DNA of 64,000 nucleotides, taken from assembly GCF_900107115.1 (NCBI RefSeq), contig NZ_FNOS01000002.1, positions 360,778-424,777 of the forward strand, written 5' to 3'. Source of the DNA: Salimicrobium album. GTDB taxonomy: Bacteria > Bacillota > Bacilli > Bacillales > Halobacillaceae. Positions 1 to 9,653 of the stretch are shown in pieces. The notes beneath the pieces were generated by a model, which saw only the letters and a program-made list of their open reading frames with translations, was not told the origin of the DNA and did no database searches. A program made the position numbers and the translations under genes. Position 1 is the first letter of the stretch, and every line of letters starts with the position of its first letter.

Positions 1-1
1 T

Positions 2-754
2 CCGAAACTTTCGGTTATTATAATCGGGGACGATCCCGCTTCCAAATCCTACGTAAGGGGAAAACAGAAAGCCTCCAATAAAATCGGTATGGATGCTGAC
101 CTGTGGGAATATGACAGTACAATCACAGAAACAGAGTTGCTGAACAAAATTGAAGAGCTGAATAACGAGAAAAGCGTGCACGGTATTCTTGTTCAACTTC
201 CCCTTCCCGATCATATTGAAGATCAGAAAGTGATTGAAGCTATCTCGCCGGAAAAAGACGTGGATGGCTTTCATCCGATCAGTATCGGTAAGATGATGAC
301 GAATCAGGAGACGTTTCTTCCATGCACTCCTCATGGAATTATAGTAATGATGGAACGGGCCGGGATTGAACTGGAAGGGAAACATGCAGTCATCCTCGGC
401 AGAAGTAACCTTGTAGGAAAACCGGTAGGACAGCTCCTGCTTAATAAGAATGCGACGGTGACCTACTGCCACTCAAAAACCGAGGACGCGCAAAACATAA
501 CGAAACAGGCCGATATTCTTATTGTGGCGATAGGTAAACCGTCCGTAATTTCAGCAGAAGATATTAAACCCGGAGCAGTCGTCATCGATGTAGGCGTGAA
601 CCGAGTAGATGGAAAACTTACCGGGGACGTGGATTTTGAATCCGTTAAGGAAAAAGCTTCCTATCTCACTCCAGTCCCTAAAGGAGTAGGTCCAATGACT
701 ATTACGATGCTTCTCCATAACACGATTGAAGCAGCGAAAAGAATACATCAATAA
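2..754 (+). CDS. folD: FolD, methylenetetrahydrofolate dehydrogenase/cyclohydrolase (5' end outside window)
   Basis: Bifunctional cytosolic enzyme of one-carbon metabolism: it oxidises 5,10-methylene-THF to methenyl-THF with NADP and hydrolyses that to 10-formyl-THF. The reading frame is open from base 2, and codons before the first internal ATG (89) already encode conserved FolD sequence (GDDPASKSYVRGKQKA, with the YVxxK catalytic motif), so the gene begins upstream of the window. About 250 codons are present; the family is about 283 residues, so roughly 30 N-terminal residues are missing. GRSNLVGKPVGQLLL marks the dinucleotide-binding region. The C-terminal signature reads PVPKGVGPMT where PVPGGVGPMT is usual. 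xseA follows after 18 nt, as in B. subtilis. Confidence 0.97.
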   Translation, partial: PKLSVIIIGDDPASKSYVRGKQKASNKIGMDADLWEYDSTITETELLNKIEELNNEKSVHGILVQLPLPDHIEDQKVIEAISPEKDVDGFHPISIGKMMTNQETFLPCTPHGIIVMMERAGIELEGKHAVILGRSNLVGKPVGQLLLNKNATVTYCHSKTEDAQNITKQADILIVAIGKPSVISAEDIKPGAVVIDVGVNRVDGKLTGDVDFESVKEKASYLTPVPKGVGPMTITMLLHNTIEAAKRIHQ

Positions 755-772
755 CCGGGGGAGGGGTATCCA

Positions 773-2122
773 GTGGAAGATCGTTACTTGACGGTCACGG
801 CCCTGACAAGGTATATCAAGCAGAAGATATCGAGGGACTCCCATCTTAAAGAAGTGTGGTTAAGAGGGGAAATCTCCAATTTCAAACATCACAGTCGCGG
901 CCACATGTATTTCTCAATGAAAGATGACAGCGCACGGATTCAGACGGTTATGTTTGCAGGCAATAACCGTAATCTTAATTTTGCACCGGAAAACGGCATG
1001 AGCGTCCTCATAAGAGGGGAAATTAATGTTTATGAGCCCATGGGTCAATATCAGTTATATGCAAAAGAAATGATACCGGATGGTATTGGAGACTTACATA
1101 TTGCTTTTGAACAGCTTAAAGACAGACTCATGAAAGAAGGAATATTTTCCGACGAAAACAAGCAGTCAGCTCCGCTCATCCCCGCTCACATCGGTGTTAT
1201 TACTTCTCCGACAGGGGCGGCCATCCGAGATATTATCACAACCATAGAGAGAAGATTCCCCGTAGTGAAAATATCCGTACTCCCGGTTCCTGTTCAAGGG
1301 AAAAGAGCAGCTTCTTCTGTCTCACGCGCTATCGCCTACGCTAATCAGAACCTTGAATGCGACCTGCTTATCGTAGGCCGAGGGGGAGGGTCGATAGAAG
1401 ATCTTTGGGGATTCAATGAAGAGGAAGTTGCGAGAGCTGTTTATCATTCCCATATACCGATAATATCTGCAGTCGGCCATGAAACGGACACTACCATTAT
1501 TGATTTTGCCGCGGACTACCGTGCCCCTACCCCGACAGGAGCGGCAGAAATAGCGGTGCCGGACTGGAGAGAATTGAACAGTCAAATTATTAATTATACC
1601 CGCAGACTTCAGCAGGCTCTCGATGTGAAAGTGGAGCATGCGAAAGAGCGGCTGCAATCACTGAAAAAATCATATGCCTTCAAATATCCGAAACAGCTTA
1701 CTCAGCAGAAAGAGCAGGATCTCGACAGAATAATGGACCGGTTCCATGCCGCTGCAAAACGACTGCAAAGGGAAAAGACCGATTCGGCTAAACGGCTGGA
1801 AAACAGACTGCATCAGATCAGCCCGGACAAACGCCTGGAACGAGAACAGGCGAATGTCCGTCAGCTGGATAACCGTCTGAACAAACAGATGCAGAGAATT
1901 GTGGAAGAGAAGAAGTACCGCTGGCAGTCGCTCGTGCAGCAGCTCTCACTCGTAAACCCTCTGGAAATTATGAAAAGGGGTTATGCCCTGCCGTATAACG
2001 AACAGAATGAACTGATTAAATCCGTCAAAAATGTAAGTGAAGATGAAACGATCCACCTGCAGATAAATGACGGAACGATTTACGGTAAAATCATTGGATG
2101 GGAGGAGAAGAAAGATGAGTGA
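773..2122 (+). CDS. xseA: XseA, exodeoxyribonuclease VII large subunit
   Basis: Catalytic subunit of ExoVII, which degrades single-stranded DNA from both ends to oligonucleotides; it acts in the cytoplasm with several XseB copies. The start is GTG at 773, preceded by a GGGGGAGGGG ribosome-binding site. An N-terminal OB-fold (about residues 1-110, with [10 protein letters not shown]) precedes the catalytic domain with the conserved [16 protein letters not shown] segment (about residue 200), then a long charged coiled-coil region (about 265-400) that binds the small subunit. Length (449) is normal. The stop overlaps the start of xseB by 8 nt, indicating translational coupling. Confidence 0.97.
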   Translation: MEDRYLTVTALTRYIKQKISRDSHLKEVWLRGEISNFKHHSRGHMYFSMKDDSARIQTVMFAGNNRNLNFAPENGMSVLIRGEINVYEPMGQYQLYAKEMIPDGIGDLHIAFEQLKDRLMKEGIFSDENKQSAPLIPAHIGVITSPTGAAIRDIITTIERRFPVVKISVLPVPVQGKRAASSVSRAIAYANQNLECDLLIVGRGGGSIEDLWGFNEEEVARAVYHSHIPIISAVGHETDTTIIDFAADYRAPTPTGAAEIAVPDWRELNSQIINYTRRLQQALDVKVEHAKERLQSLKKSYAFKYPKQLTQQKEQDLDRIMDRFHAAAKRLQREKTDSAKRLENRLHQISPDKRLEREQANVRQLDNRLNKQMQRIVEEKKYRWQSLVQQLSLVNPLEIMKRGYALPYNEQNELIKSVKNVSEDETIHLQINDGTIYGKIIGWEEKKDE

Positions 2123-2348
2123 CAATAAAGAACAGACATTTGAAGAAAACATGAAGCAGCTGGAAGAAATAGTGGAAAAACTTGAATCCGGCGATGTTCC
2201 TCTGGAAAAAGCTATTCAGTATTACCATGAGGGGATGAAACTTTCTAAAACATGTAATGATAAATTGAGCAGTGTAGAAGGGCAGATGAAACAGATTCTG
2301 AATGAGCAGGGAGAATTTGAGTCATTTGATATACAGGAGGACGAATAG
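2115..2348 (+). CDS. xseB: XseB, exodeoxyribonuclease VII small subunit
   Basis: Small helical subunit of ExoVII; several copies wrap the XseA coiled coil. The 77-residue product has the family pattern: [18 protein letters not shown] followed by a P-L-E-K-A turn and a second acidic helix. ATG at 2115 is chosen because GGGAGGAG lies just upstream and the family is 70-85 residues long; a longer in-frame start at 2067 lies inside xseA. The TAG stop shares one base with the GTG start of ispA. Confidence 0.95.
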   Translation: MSDNKEQTFEENMKQLEEIVEKLESGDVPLEKAIQYYHEGMKLSKTCNDKLSSVEGQMKQILNEQGEFESFDIQEDE

Positions 2349-3220
2349 TGGATCAGTACCTTAAAGAACAGAAGGCCTGGATCGATGAGAAAATATATAA
2401 GAAAATAAATGAGTTCACATCCGAGGGAAGACTTCGTGATTCTATCATCTACTCGATGAAAGCGGGTGGGAAAAGATTACGTCCCATGCTGATGAAAGCG
2501 ACGTTCGAATCTTTCTCGGACTCGGATCCATTGTATGTTTCTCCCGCTATAGCCCTTGAAATGCTTCATACCTATACACTCATACACGACGATCTTCCGG
2601 CAATGGATGATGATGATATGAGAAGAGGCCGATGGACTAATCATATAGAATTCGACGAAGCTACTGCCATCTTAGCAGGGGACTCTCTCCTGACGATGAG
2701 CTTTGAGCTGATAAGTTCTGACCCCTCCCTCTCCTCAGAACAGAAAGTTTTTATTGTACACCAACTCTCCCGTGCTGCCGGTCCGAAAGGTATGGTCGCC
2801 GGGCAGATGTGGGATATGCAATATGAAGACCTGGAAACAGACGTGGATACGCTGAAAAGGATTCATTCAAATAAAACAGGAAAGCTGATCGCTTTTTCTA
2901 TTATTACCGGCGGTTATCTTGCCGGTCTTGAGGAAGGGAAGTTGCAGAAGCTGAAGGAAATCGGAGAAGCTGTCGGACTTATTTTCCAAATCCAGGATGA
3001 CATACTGGATGTGACAGGAGATACTGCCAAATTGGGGAAAGCAACAGGAAGCGATGAATCAAATTTGAAAAGTACGTATCCTAAACTTCTGGGTCTTGAA
3101 GGGGCGAAACAGGAAAAGCAGAAATATGAACGAAGAGTGGAAGAACTCCTTGGTGATCTGGAAGCCGATGAAACTCCGTTAGCGGACCTGATCGGTTACA
3201 TGAGTCAAAGAGAATATTAG
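2348..3220 (+). CDS. ispA: IspA, farnesyl diphosphate synthase
   Basis: Trans-prenyltransferase that condenses IPP with DMAPP and GPP to make farnesyl diphosphate, precursor of quinone side chains and undecaprenyl phosphate. It carries the first aspartate-rich motif (HDDLPAMDDDDMRRG, about residues 79-93) and the second (QIQDDILD, about 214-221), plus the GGKRLRP substrate-binding segment. 290 residues is typical. GTG start overlaps the xseB stop by one base and follows ATACAGGAGG. It is separated from dxs, the first enzyme of the same pathway, by the OLE RNA and oapA. Confidence 0.97.
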   Translation: MDQYLKEQKAWIDEKIYKKINEFTSEGRLRDSIIYSMKAGGKRLRPMLMKATFESFSDSDPLYVSPAIALEMLHTYTLIHDDLPAMDDDDMRRGRWTNHIEFDEATAILAGDSLLTMSFELISSDPSLSSEQKVFIVHQLSRAAGPKGMVAGQMWDMQYEDLETDVDTLKRIHSNKTGKLIAFSIITGGYLAGLEEGKLQKLKEIGEAVGLIFQIQDDILDVTGDTAKLGKATGSDESNLKSTYPKLLGLEGAKQEKQKYERRVEELLGDLEADETPLADLIGYMSQREY

Positions 3221-3231
3221 TCGGTTTTACT

Positions 3232-3260
3232 TTGAGACGGCATATATTGTGTGATATATT
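3232..3260 (+). promoter_or_regulatory. SigA-type promoter for OLE RNA
   Basis: TTGAGA (3232-3237), a 17-nt spacer and TATATT (3255-3260), with TG at 3252-3253 forming an extended -10. It lies just after the ispA stop and predicts a start near 3267, where the structured RNA begins. This would let OLE RNA, oapA and dxs be transcribed independently of the upstream operon. Read from sequence only; no expression data. Confidence 0.7.
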
Positions 3261-3266
3261 TAAGGT

Positions 3267-3870
3267 AAGTTAGGAATGGTGCAGTATTCTAGTCAGTCCT
3301 CCGTCCCTGAAGGCGGGCCTAAAAATCCGCCAAAGGGCATATCGATGAAGTTCCTTGTGCCGGCTTGAGGCGCCCAGCCTTGGGTCGGTGCTGGGAGTTA
3401 AGGTTGTGGGGCGATCCACAAAGGCATGTGGGCGTTGACCCCGCTTCCGCGGAGGCCCATCTTTGTAAGGAAAGCTGAGCCAGCTTTCTTTATGAAATGG
3501 GGTATGAACCTGTTTCATATGGAGTAATATCTGTATGTACAGCGTAGCCTGCCTTGAGTGGCTTCGAGGGGATTACAGTATTTCAGGAACCATGTCTAAA
3601 TGGCCAATGAAACATGATTTCGTTCTTTGCTGTATGAAATCGAAGCTGCAAAAGAGGCTAAGGAACGGTCAAAGACTGCCGGAGAAACTCCCTAGACTGT
3701 TCGTAAGGACGGAAAACAGTTATTATAGTGTGGACTGAGTGGTAATCCAGTCCGAGTAACGGAGACGTGCTCGACCAGGCTTTAAAGGGGAACCGCCAGA
3801 GTGGTGACACTCGGTAGCCTGGTGGGAAAACCTACTGGACCTAAGCCGCAATTTTTACCTGTTTTTCGAC
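3267..3870 (+). ncRNA. ole: OLE RNA (ornate large extremophilic RNA)
   Basis: A noncoding block of about 600 nt between ispA and a small membrane protein gene followed by dxs, which is exactly where OLE RNA sits in Bacillus halodurans and relatives. OLE is about 600 nt long and forms a membrane-associated ribonucleoprotein with OapA; it has been linked to tolerance of short alcohols, cold and magnesium stress. Many hairpins are visible: GGCGG/CCGCC near 3312-3336, CCCAGC/GCTGGG near 3373-3396, GAAAGCTG/CAGCTTTC (3470-3488), GGACTG/CAGTCC near 3732-3753, and a nested pair CCAGGCT/AGCCTGG (3775-3822) enclosing GAGTG/CACTC. No credible reading frame runs through it. Ends are approximate: 5' from the promoter, 3' from the last hairpins; no strong terminator is seen, so read-through into oapA-dxs is likely. 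Identification rests on position, size, structure and partner gene, not on an alignment. Confidence 0.9.
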
Positions 3871-3913
3871 CATTCCTTCCTACATAACTTTGAAACGATA
3901 ATTGGAGCAAACT

Positions 3914-4486
3914 ATGAATTCAAAACTAAAACGTTCTTTATCATTCAGTTTCACCATTGCCGTTATCACTTTTGTGTTAGCGGCTATTTTTTCCATCATT
4001 TCTTCATCGCTGCTCAATGGTGTCCCCTGGATCGCAGGTATGGTAGTCGTATTTGTCATCGTTTTGACCGGAGTGTTTTTTGATATGCTGGGGATTGCAG
4101 CTACAGCAGGCAGAGAAGCTCCTTTTCATTCCATGGCTTCGGAGAAAGTATTCGGGGCCAAACACGCAGTGGCGATAGTCAGAAATGCCGATCGTTTCGC
4201 AACTTTTTGCAATGATGTAATAGGCGACATCGCCGGCATTATCAGTGGTACGGCTTCTGCACTTGTCGTACTTCAACTGGCCGTTGCTTTTGGAAATGGA
4301 GAAGGTTCTACCTTGCAACTGGTGCTTTCTGTTATAATGACAAGTACGATCGCGGCATTTACGGTTGGCGGGAAAGCCGTGGGTAAATATTTAGCGATTA
4401 ATCATTCAACTGCTATAATCTTTTTTACCGCAAAGCTTATAGCAAGGTTTGAGAAATATTCTAAGTGGAAAATAGTCACAAAATAA
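3914..4486 (+). CDS. oapA: OapA, OLE-RNA-associated membrane protein
   Basis: Predicted 190-residue multi-pass membrane protein encoded directly after OLE RNA, as in known OLE loci, where OapA binds the RNA and tethers it to the membrane. Hydrophobic segments lie at about 11-33, 37-62, 103-126 and 132-155, perhaps with a fifth near 165-177. A conserved-looking cytosolic stretch after segment two contains [14 protein letters not shown] and a run of basic residues, suitable for RNA contact. Published work relates the family to DUF21 (CorB/CNNM-type) magnesium transporter domains. ATG 3914 has GGAG with 6-nt spacing; an in-frame TTG at 3902 overlaps that site and is less likely. dxs follows after 34 nt. 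Confidence 0.88.
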   Translation: MNSKLKRSLSFSFTIAVITFVLAAIFSIISSSLLNGVPWIAGMVVVFVIVLTGVFFDMLGIAATAGREAPFHSMASEKVFGAKHAVAIVRNADRFATFCNDVIGDIAGIISGTASALVVLQLAVAFGNGEGSTLQLVLSVIMTSTIAAFTVGGKAVGKYLAINHSTAIIFFTAKLIARFEKYSKWKIVTK

Positions 4487-4520
4487 ATTATTACTGTCTT
4501 ATAGTGAAGGGGGTCCTTTT

Positions 4521-6413
4521 ATGGATCTGAACAATATTAAAGACCCGTCGGTCGTCAAAAATTTGACCGATGAGGAAATGAGAAACTTAGCTCAGGATGT
4601 ACGAAACTTTTTAATAAATAATTTATCGGAAACAGGAGGTCATCTGGGGGCGAACCTCGGGGTGGTCGAATTGACGCTGGCACTCCATCGCACGTTCGAC
4701 AGCCCCAATGACCGCTTTCTTTTTGACGTGGGGCATCAGTCTTACGTGCACAAAATCCTTACAGGTCGCGGAGGTCAGTTTGACACGCTGCGCAAGTATC
4801 AGGGTTTGTGCGGATTCCCGAAACGTAATGAAAGTGAACACGACGTCTGGGAAACAGGGCACAGCTCCACATCTTTATCGGCAGCTATGGGGATGGCTAT
4901 TGCAAGAGACCTGAAAAATGAAAGTCATTCCGTAGTTCCTATCATAGGGGATGGAGCCCTGACCGGAGGAATGGCTCTGGAAGCGCTTAATCACATTGGC
5001 CATGAGAAGAAGAATGTAACCGTTATTCTTAATGATAATGAGATGTCGATTGCCAAAAACGTGGGAGCTTTGCATAGCGCTCTTGCAAGAATGAGAAGTG
5101 CAGGTAAATACAACAGAGTTAAAGACGATTTCGAATGGCTTCTGAAAAAAATCCCGGCAATCGGCGGGAGAGTAGCATCGACTGCAGAACGGCTGAAAGA
5201 TTCAATGAAATACTTCGTCGTTCCAGGGATGTTTTTTGAAGAACTTGGTTTCACCTATTACGGTCCGGTAGACGGTCATGACTTCGAAGACCTGCAGGGG
5301 AATCTTGATTACGCCCGGAAGACCGAGGGGCCGGTCATCGTCCACGTAATGACCCAAAAAGGGAAAGGGTATCAGCCTGCGGAATCGGATGTGAAAGATA
5401 AATGGCACGGCGTCGGACCTTATAAAATCGATTCCGGAGAAAAAATCAAACCTGCAGACGCTCCCCCAGCCTGGAGTGAAGTGATCAGTGAGGCTCTCAG
5501 GGCGGAAGCACGGGAAGATGAGCGTATTGTAGCCGTTACCCCGGCCATGATTCTGGGTTCGAAATTAGAGAAATTCGGAGAAGAATTCCCGGATCGTCTG
5601 TATGATGTCGGGATCGCCGAGCAGCATGCGACGACAATGTCAGCAGGACTTGCTACGCAGGGTATGAGACCTTTCCTCGCTATTTATTCAACCTTTTTAC
5701 AGCGCGGATATGATCAGGTTATCCATGACGTGGCCAGACAAAACCTTAATGTTATCTTCGGGATTGATCGTGCGGGTCTCGTAGGCGCAGACGGAGAAAC
5801 GCATCAAGGTGTATTTGATATCGCTTTTCTCAGAACTGTCCCTAATATGTCTATCATGATGCCGAAAGATGAGAATGAAGCAAAACATATGGTTCACACG
5901 GCTGTGAAGTATGAAGATGGACCGATTGCTCTTCGCTATCCCAGAGGAAACGCGCTCGGCGTCGAAGTGGCGGATAAACCCGAAACGATTGATATCGGTT
6001 CATGGGAAACATTAAAACCTGGTGAAGATGCGGTGATTCTGACTTTCGGCACGACCATTCCGCTTGCGATAGAGGCGGCTGAAACGCTTCAGGAACAGGG
6101 TGTGGACGTAGAAGTTGTGAATGCAAGGTTTATGAAACCGATGGATGAAAAAATGCTTCATGAAATATTTGAACGTAATATACCGGTACTCACTCTTGAA
6201 GAAGCTGTGGTACAGGGAAGTTTCGGATCTGCAGTTCTCGAATTCCAGAGTGATCACAGTTACTATAACAGACCTCTGAAACGTATTGGATTACCTGACA
6301 GGTTCGTTGAACATGGAGATGTTAAGGACTTATGGAAGGAAGTCGGATTAACCAGAGAAAATGTAGTGGATAAAGTTTTGAAGTTGTTACCGCAAAGCGA
6401 GAAAAGGGCGTAG
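4521..6413 (+). CDS. dxs: Dxs, 1-deoxy-D-xylulose-5-phosphate synthase
   Basis: Thiamine-diphosphate enzyme that condenses pyruvate and glyceraldehyde-3-phosphate, the entry step of the MEP isoprenoid pathway. The 630-residue length is usual. Visible are the TPP-binding GDGALTGGM motif (about 145-153) with [13 protein letters not shown], the transketolase-like central domain (DVGIAEQHA, about 366; GADGETHQG) and the C-terminal transketolase domain. ATG 4521 follows GAAGGGGG. tlyA begins 3 nt after the stop, so the two are cotranscribed. Confidence 0.98.
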   Translation: MDLNNIKDPSVVKNLTDEEMRNLAQDVRNFLINNLSETGGHLGANLGVVELTLALHRTFDSPNDRFLFDVGHQSYVHKILTGRGGQFDTLRKYQGLCGFPKRNESEHDVWETGHSSTSLSAAMGMAIARDLKNESHSVVPIIGDGALTGGMALEALNHIGHEKKNVTVILNDNEMSIAKNVGALHSALARMRSAGKYNRVKDDFEWLLKKIPAIGGRVASTAERLKDSMKYFVVPGMFFEELGFTYYGPVDGHDFEDLQGNLDYARKTEGPVIVHVMTQKGKGYQPAESDVKDKWHGVGPYKIDSGEKIKPADAPPAWSEVISEALRAEAREDERIVAVTPAMILGSKLEKFGEEFPDRLYDVGIAEQHATTMSAGLATQGMRPFLAIYSTFLQRGYDQVIHDVARQNLNVIFGIDRAGLVGADGETHQGVFDIAFLRTVPNMSIMMPKDENEAKHMVHTAVKYEDGPIALRYPRGNALGVEVADKPETIDIGSWETLKPGEDAVILTFGTTIPLAIEAAETLQEQGVDVEVVNARFMKPMDEKMLHEIFERNIPVLTLEEAVVQGSFGSAVLEFQSDHSYYNRPLKRIGLPDRFVEHGDVKDLWKEVGLTRENVVDKVLKLLPQSEKRA

Positions 6414-6416
6414 TTT

Positions 6417-7238
6417 ATGGGAAAGAAAGTTAGACTGGACACATTGCTTGTGGAAAGAGGATTCGTGGAAACGCGGGAGAAAGCAAAGAGAACCATCATG
6501 GCGGGTCTGGTTTTTTCTGAACAGCAGAGGCTTGAAAAACCAGGGGTCAAGGTGGCAGAGGATATTGAACTGAGAGTGAAGGGGAAAGCTATCCCTTACG
6601 TAAGCAGGGGAGGACTGAAGCTTGAGAAAGCTATCTCCTGCTTTTCTCTTGACTTGAAAGACAAAGTGATGGTGGATATCGGCTCTTCGACTGGAGGCTT
6701 TACGGACTGCGGTCTTCAGAATGGAGTGAAGCTGAGCTACGCCATAGATGTCGGGAATAACCAGCTGGACTGGCGGCTCCGGAATCATGAGCAGGTAGTA
6801 GTGATGGAAAGAACTAACTTCCGGTACGTCACGAGAGATGATCTGTCTTTCGGGATGCCTGAGATTGCCACTATTGATGTTTCATTCATATCTTTGAAGC
6901 TTATTCTCCCGGTGCTGGCAGATTTGATAAAACCCGGCGGAGATGTAGCAGCCCTTATTAAACCCCAGTTTGAAGCTGGCAGAGAACAAGTGGGTAAAAA
7001 AGGTATTGTAAGAGACTCTCAAATACATGAAGAAGTGATCACCAGACTCATTACCTATGCCCGTCAACTTGGTTTTGAAACGAAAGGTCTCACTTTTTCG
7101 CCGATTACAGGCGGGGACGGGAATATAGAATTTCTCGTACATTGGCAATTCAACCCCGGGGAAGAGGAGCGTCCGTGGGAGATAGAAAAGGTAAGAGAAC
7201 TTGTGGCGGACGCACATTCTCAGTTGACGAAAGTGTGA
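6417..7238 (+). CDS. tlyA: TlyA family rRNA 2'-O-methyltransferase (YqxC)
   Basis: S4-domain plus FtsJ-like methyltransferase. Characterised TlyA proteins methylate ribose 2'-O positions of cytidines in 16S and/or 23S rRNA. Residues 1-60 (RLDTLLVERGFVETREKAKR) form the S4 RNA-binding domain; DIGSSTGGFTDCGLQNG (about 88-104) is the SAM-binding motif; KPQFEAGR occurs near 182. 273 residues is normal. It lies between dxs and argR as in B. subtilis. Confidence 0.93.
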   Translation: MGKKVRLDTLLVERGFVETREKAKRTIMAGLVFSEQQRLEKPGVKVAEDIELRVKGKAIPYVSRGGLKLEKAISCFSLDLKDKVMVDIGSSTGGFTDCGLQNGVKLSYAIDVGNNQLDWRLRNHEQVVVMERTNFRYVTRDDLSFGMPEIATIDVSFISLKLILPVLADLIKPGGDVAALIKPQFEAGREQVGKKGIVRDSQIHEEVITRLITYARQLGFETKGLTFSPITGGDGNIEFLVHWQFNPGEEERPWEIEKVRELVADAHSQLTKV

Positions 7239-7268
7239 GCCGATTCGAAAGGGGACGGGTTATTTTAT

Positions 7269-7724
7269 ATGACTTTAAGCAAAGGGCAAAGGCACATAAA
7301 AATCCGCGAAATGATTACGAGTGAAAATATTGAAACACAGGATGATCTTGTATTCAGACTGAAATCACTGGGATATAACGTCACCCAGGCTACTGTTTCG
7401 AGGGATATTAAAGAATTGCATCTGGTAAAAGTACCGGTAGCCGACGGGCGTTACAAATACAGTCTTCCGGCTGACCAGAAATTCAACCCTCTGGAAAAAC
7501 TGAAGAGGATGATGATGGACTCATTTGTCAGTATCGACCGTTCGGGACACTTTATCGTATTGAAGACTTTACCCGGAAATGCTCACGCGGTAGGAGCTCT
7601 CATTGATAACCTGGACTGGGAAGAGATCATGGGGACGATCTGCGGGGACGATACGTGTCTGATCATATGCAGGGCAGAGTCCCAGACTGAACAGGTGAGT
7701 GAGCAGCTGCTGAATATGTTGTAA
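7269..7724 (+). CDS. argR: ArgR/AhrC arginine repressor
   Basis: Arginine-sensing DNA-binding protein that represses arginine biosynthesis and activates catabolism. The N-terminal winged helix includes [15 protein letters not shown] (about 43-57) and the C-terminal domain has the arginine-binding [12 protein letters not shown] stretch (about 122-133). 151 residues fits the hexameric family. It starts at ATG 7269, 30 nt after tlyA, behind AAAGGGGACGGG. Confidence 0.96.
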   Translation: MTLSKGQRHIKIREMITSENIETQDDLVFRLKSLGYNVTQATVSRDIKELHLVKVPVADGRYKYSLPADQKFNPLEKLKRMMMDSFVSIDRSGHFIVLKTLPGNAHAVGALIDNLDWEEIMGTICGDDTCLIICRAESQTEQVSEQLLNML

Positions 7725-7741
7725 GCGAAGGGGTTTCTATC

Positions 7742-9469
7742 ATGTTAACTGAATTGACTATCAGAGATTTTGCAATTATCGATTACGTCTCTTTGACATT
7801 GAAAGATGGATTGACTGTGTTAACCGGAGAAACGGGTGCCGGTAAATCGATTATTATTGATTCCATTCAATTACTGACGGGAGCAAGAGGCTCTGTAGAA
7901 TTTGTAAAGCATGGAGCCAAACGTGCAGAGATAGAAGGTTTATTCAACGTAGATGGAAACCACTCTGTCTATGCTAAAGGCGAGGAGTACGGAGTGGAAA
8001 TAGATGAGGATGGTATGGTGGTGCTGCAACGCTCCATCACCCATCAGGGGAAAAGCATCTGCCGGGTGAACGGAAAGCTGGTGACTCTCGGTGTTTTAAG
8101 GGAGTTCGGTAAATCCTTAATAGACATACACAGTCAGCACGAAACGCAATCGCTGATGGACCCGGAACGCCATATTGATCTGCTGGATACCTATGCGGCG
8201 GAAAAGCTGCAACATCCTAAACAGGAATATCGGAAACAGTACGAAAAGTACAGGTCTCTCCAAAAAAGATATCAGGAATTAAGTGACAACGAGCAGGAAA
8301 TGGCACAGCGGCTCGATTTGCTGGAGTTCCAATGGAATGAACTGGAAGAAGCGCACCTTTCCCCAAAAGAAGACGAAGAACTGATGGAAGAAAGGAATAA
8401 GTTATCAAATTTCGAAAAAATTTATTCCGGTCTCAACGATACGTACGAAGCTTTATACGGTGAACAAAAAGGGATGGACTGGGTTTCTCATGCTATGATG
8501 AGCCTGGAGGCGACCAGTGACTATGACGAAAACTACCAAAAAATGTCTGATGAGCTTTCCAATGCCTATTACGTAGTGGAGGAATTGACTTTCCGGTTGA
8601 GCACGGAAATGGAAGCCCTCGAATTCGATCCCGAGAGGTTAAATGAAATCGAAGAGAGACTCGACGAAATTAACCGGCTCAAAAGAAAGTATGGGCAGTC
8701 CGTCGAAGAAATGCTTGAACACAAGAGTAAAGTGGAGGAAGAAATTGATGAAATTAACAATAAAGATTCGTTTCTTTCAAAGCTTGAATCGGAAATAAAT
8801 GATGTGTCGGAAGACCTCCTTCTGGAAGCTCAGCACATCCATGATATACGGAGCGAGGCTGCTAAAGAGCTCGTAGAAGCGGTGCATGAAGAACTGAAAG
8901 ACCTCTATCTCGAAAAATCCGTCTTCGATGTAAAAGTCGAGAAAAGAAAAGGCGGAAAGGAAAGTCCCATGATGAATGGACGTCAGGTGTCTTTGAATTC
9001 GAACGGGGTTGATGAAGTAAGGTTCATGATTACGACGAATCCGGGTGAGCCGTTGAAACCACTTCATAAGATAGCCTCCGGTGGAGAAATGTCCAGAATC
9101 ATGCTGGCCTTAAAGCAGATCTTTTCAAGGCATCAGGGTATTACCAGTGTAATCTTTGATGAAGTCGATACGGGTGTAAGCGGACGTGTAGCACAGGCGA
9201 TAGCCGAGAAGATATTTAAGATTTCCGTTAATTCTCAGGTGCTATGCATTTCCCACCTGCCTCAAGTTGCTGCTATGGCGGATACGCATGTGCAAATTCA
9301 AAAAAATATCACCGACAACACCACAAAAACGAACGCCAAAGAACTCGATCACCACGAAAAAGTCGAAGAAGTTGCACGGATGATCAGCGGAGCGGAACTT
9401 ACCGAGACCACACTGCAGAACGGCCGTGAATTACTTAATCTCGCTGAGTCGTTCAAAGCAAAAGTGTAA
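7742..9469 (+). CDS. recN: RecN, DNA repair SMC-like ATPase
   Basis: SMC-related ATPase that tethers DNA ends early in double-strand-break repair. Walker A GETGAGKS (about 29-36) and the C-terminal signature SGGEMSR with a Walker B-like VIFDEVDTGVSGR flank a long coiled-coil middle (about 155-390). 575 residues is the usual length. It ends the ispA-dxs-tlyA-argR-recN run, and its stop runs directly into a terminator. In B. subtilis spoIVB and spo0A follow; here they do not. Confidence 0.97.
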   Translation: MLTELTIRDFAIIDYVSLTLKDGLTVLTGETGAGKSIIIDSIQLLTGARGSVEFVKHGAKRAEIEGLFNVDGNHSVYAKGEEYGVEIDEDGMVVLQRSITHQGKSICRVNGKLVTLGVLREFGKSLIDIHSQHETQSLMDPERHIDLLDTYAAEKLQHPKQEYRKQYEKYRSLQKRYQELSDNEQEMAQRLDLLEFQWNELEEAHLSPKEDEELMEERNKLSNFEKIYSGLNDTYEALYGEQKGMDWVSHAMMSLEATSDYDENYQKMSDELSNAYYVVEELTFRLSTEMEALEFDPERLNEIEERLDEINRLKRKYGQSVEEMLEHKSKVEEEIDEINNKDSFLSKLESEINDVSEDLLLEAQHIHDIRSEAAKELVEAVHEELKDLYLEKSVFDVKVEKRKGGKESPMMNGRQVSLNSNGVDEVRFMITTNPGEPLKPLHKIASGGEMSRIMLALKQIFSRHQGITSVIFDEVDTGVSGRVAQAIAEKIFKISVNSQVLCISHLPQVAAMADTHVQIQKNITDNTTKTNAKELDHHEKVEEVARMISGAELTETTLQNGRELLNLAESFKAKV

Positions 9470-9495
9470 AAGCGCCCATATGGGCGCTTTTTATT
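9468..9495 (+). terminator. Terminator after recN
   Basis: Perfect palindrome AAAAGCGCCCA/TGGGCGCTTTT (9468-9491) ending in TTTTT and ATT. It starts within the recN TAA stop. Confidence 0.9.
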
Positions 9496-9653
9496 ATGAA
9501 TTTACGACGGATATAACCTTTTATATGCAAAAAGTGTATTTATTTATTTCAGAACGTTCAGGTGGATTACAAAAACCATTCGAAATGTGGAAAGGTATGT
9601 GTTAAAATTTTTAATTATCTAATTCTTTACCACATTAAAAGGGAGCTGTACAT

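Noticed and set aside
3270-3738. Open frames on both strands within the OLE RNA region (minus 3270-3518, plus 3535-3738)
   Set aside because: No ribosome-binding sites, no recognisable protein features, and they lie across the hairpins of the structured RNA.
9496-9653. Lysine riboswitch before aspartate kinase
   Set aside because: The gap is too short and the conserved L-box elements are not seen.
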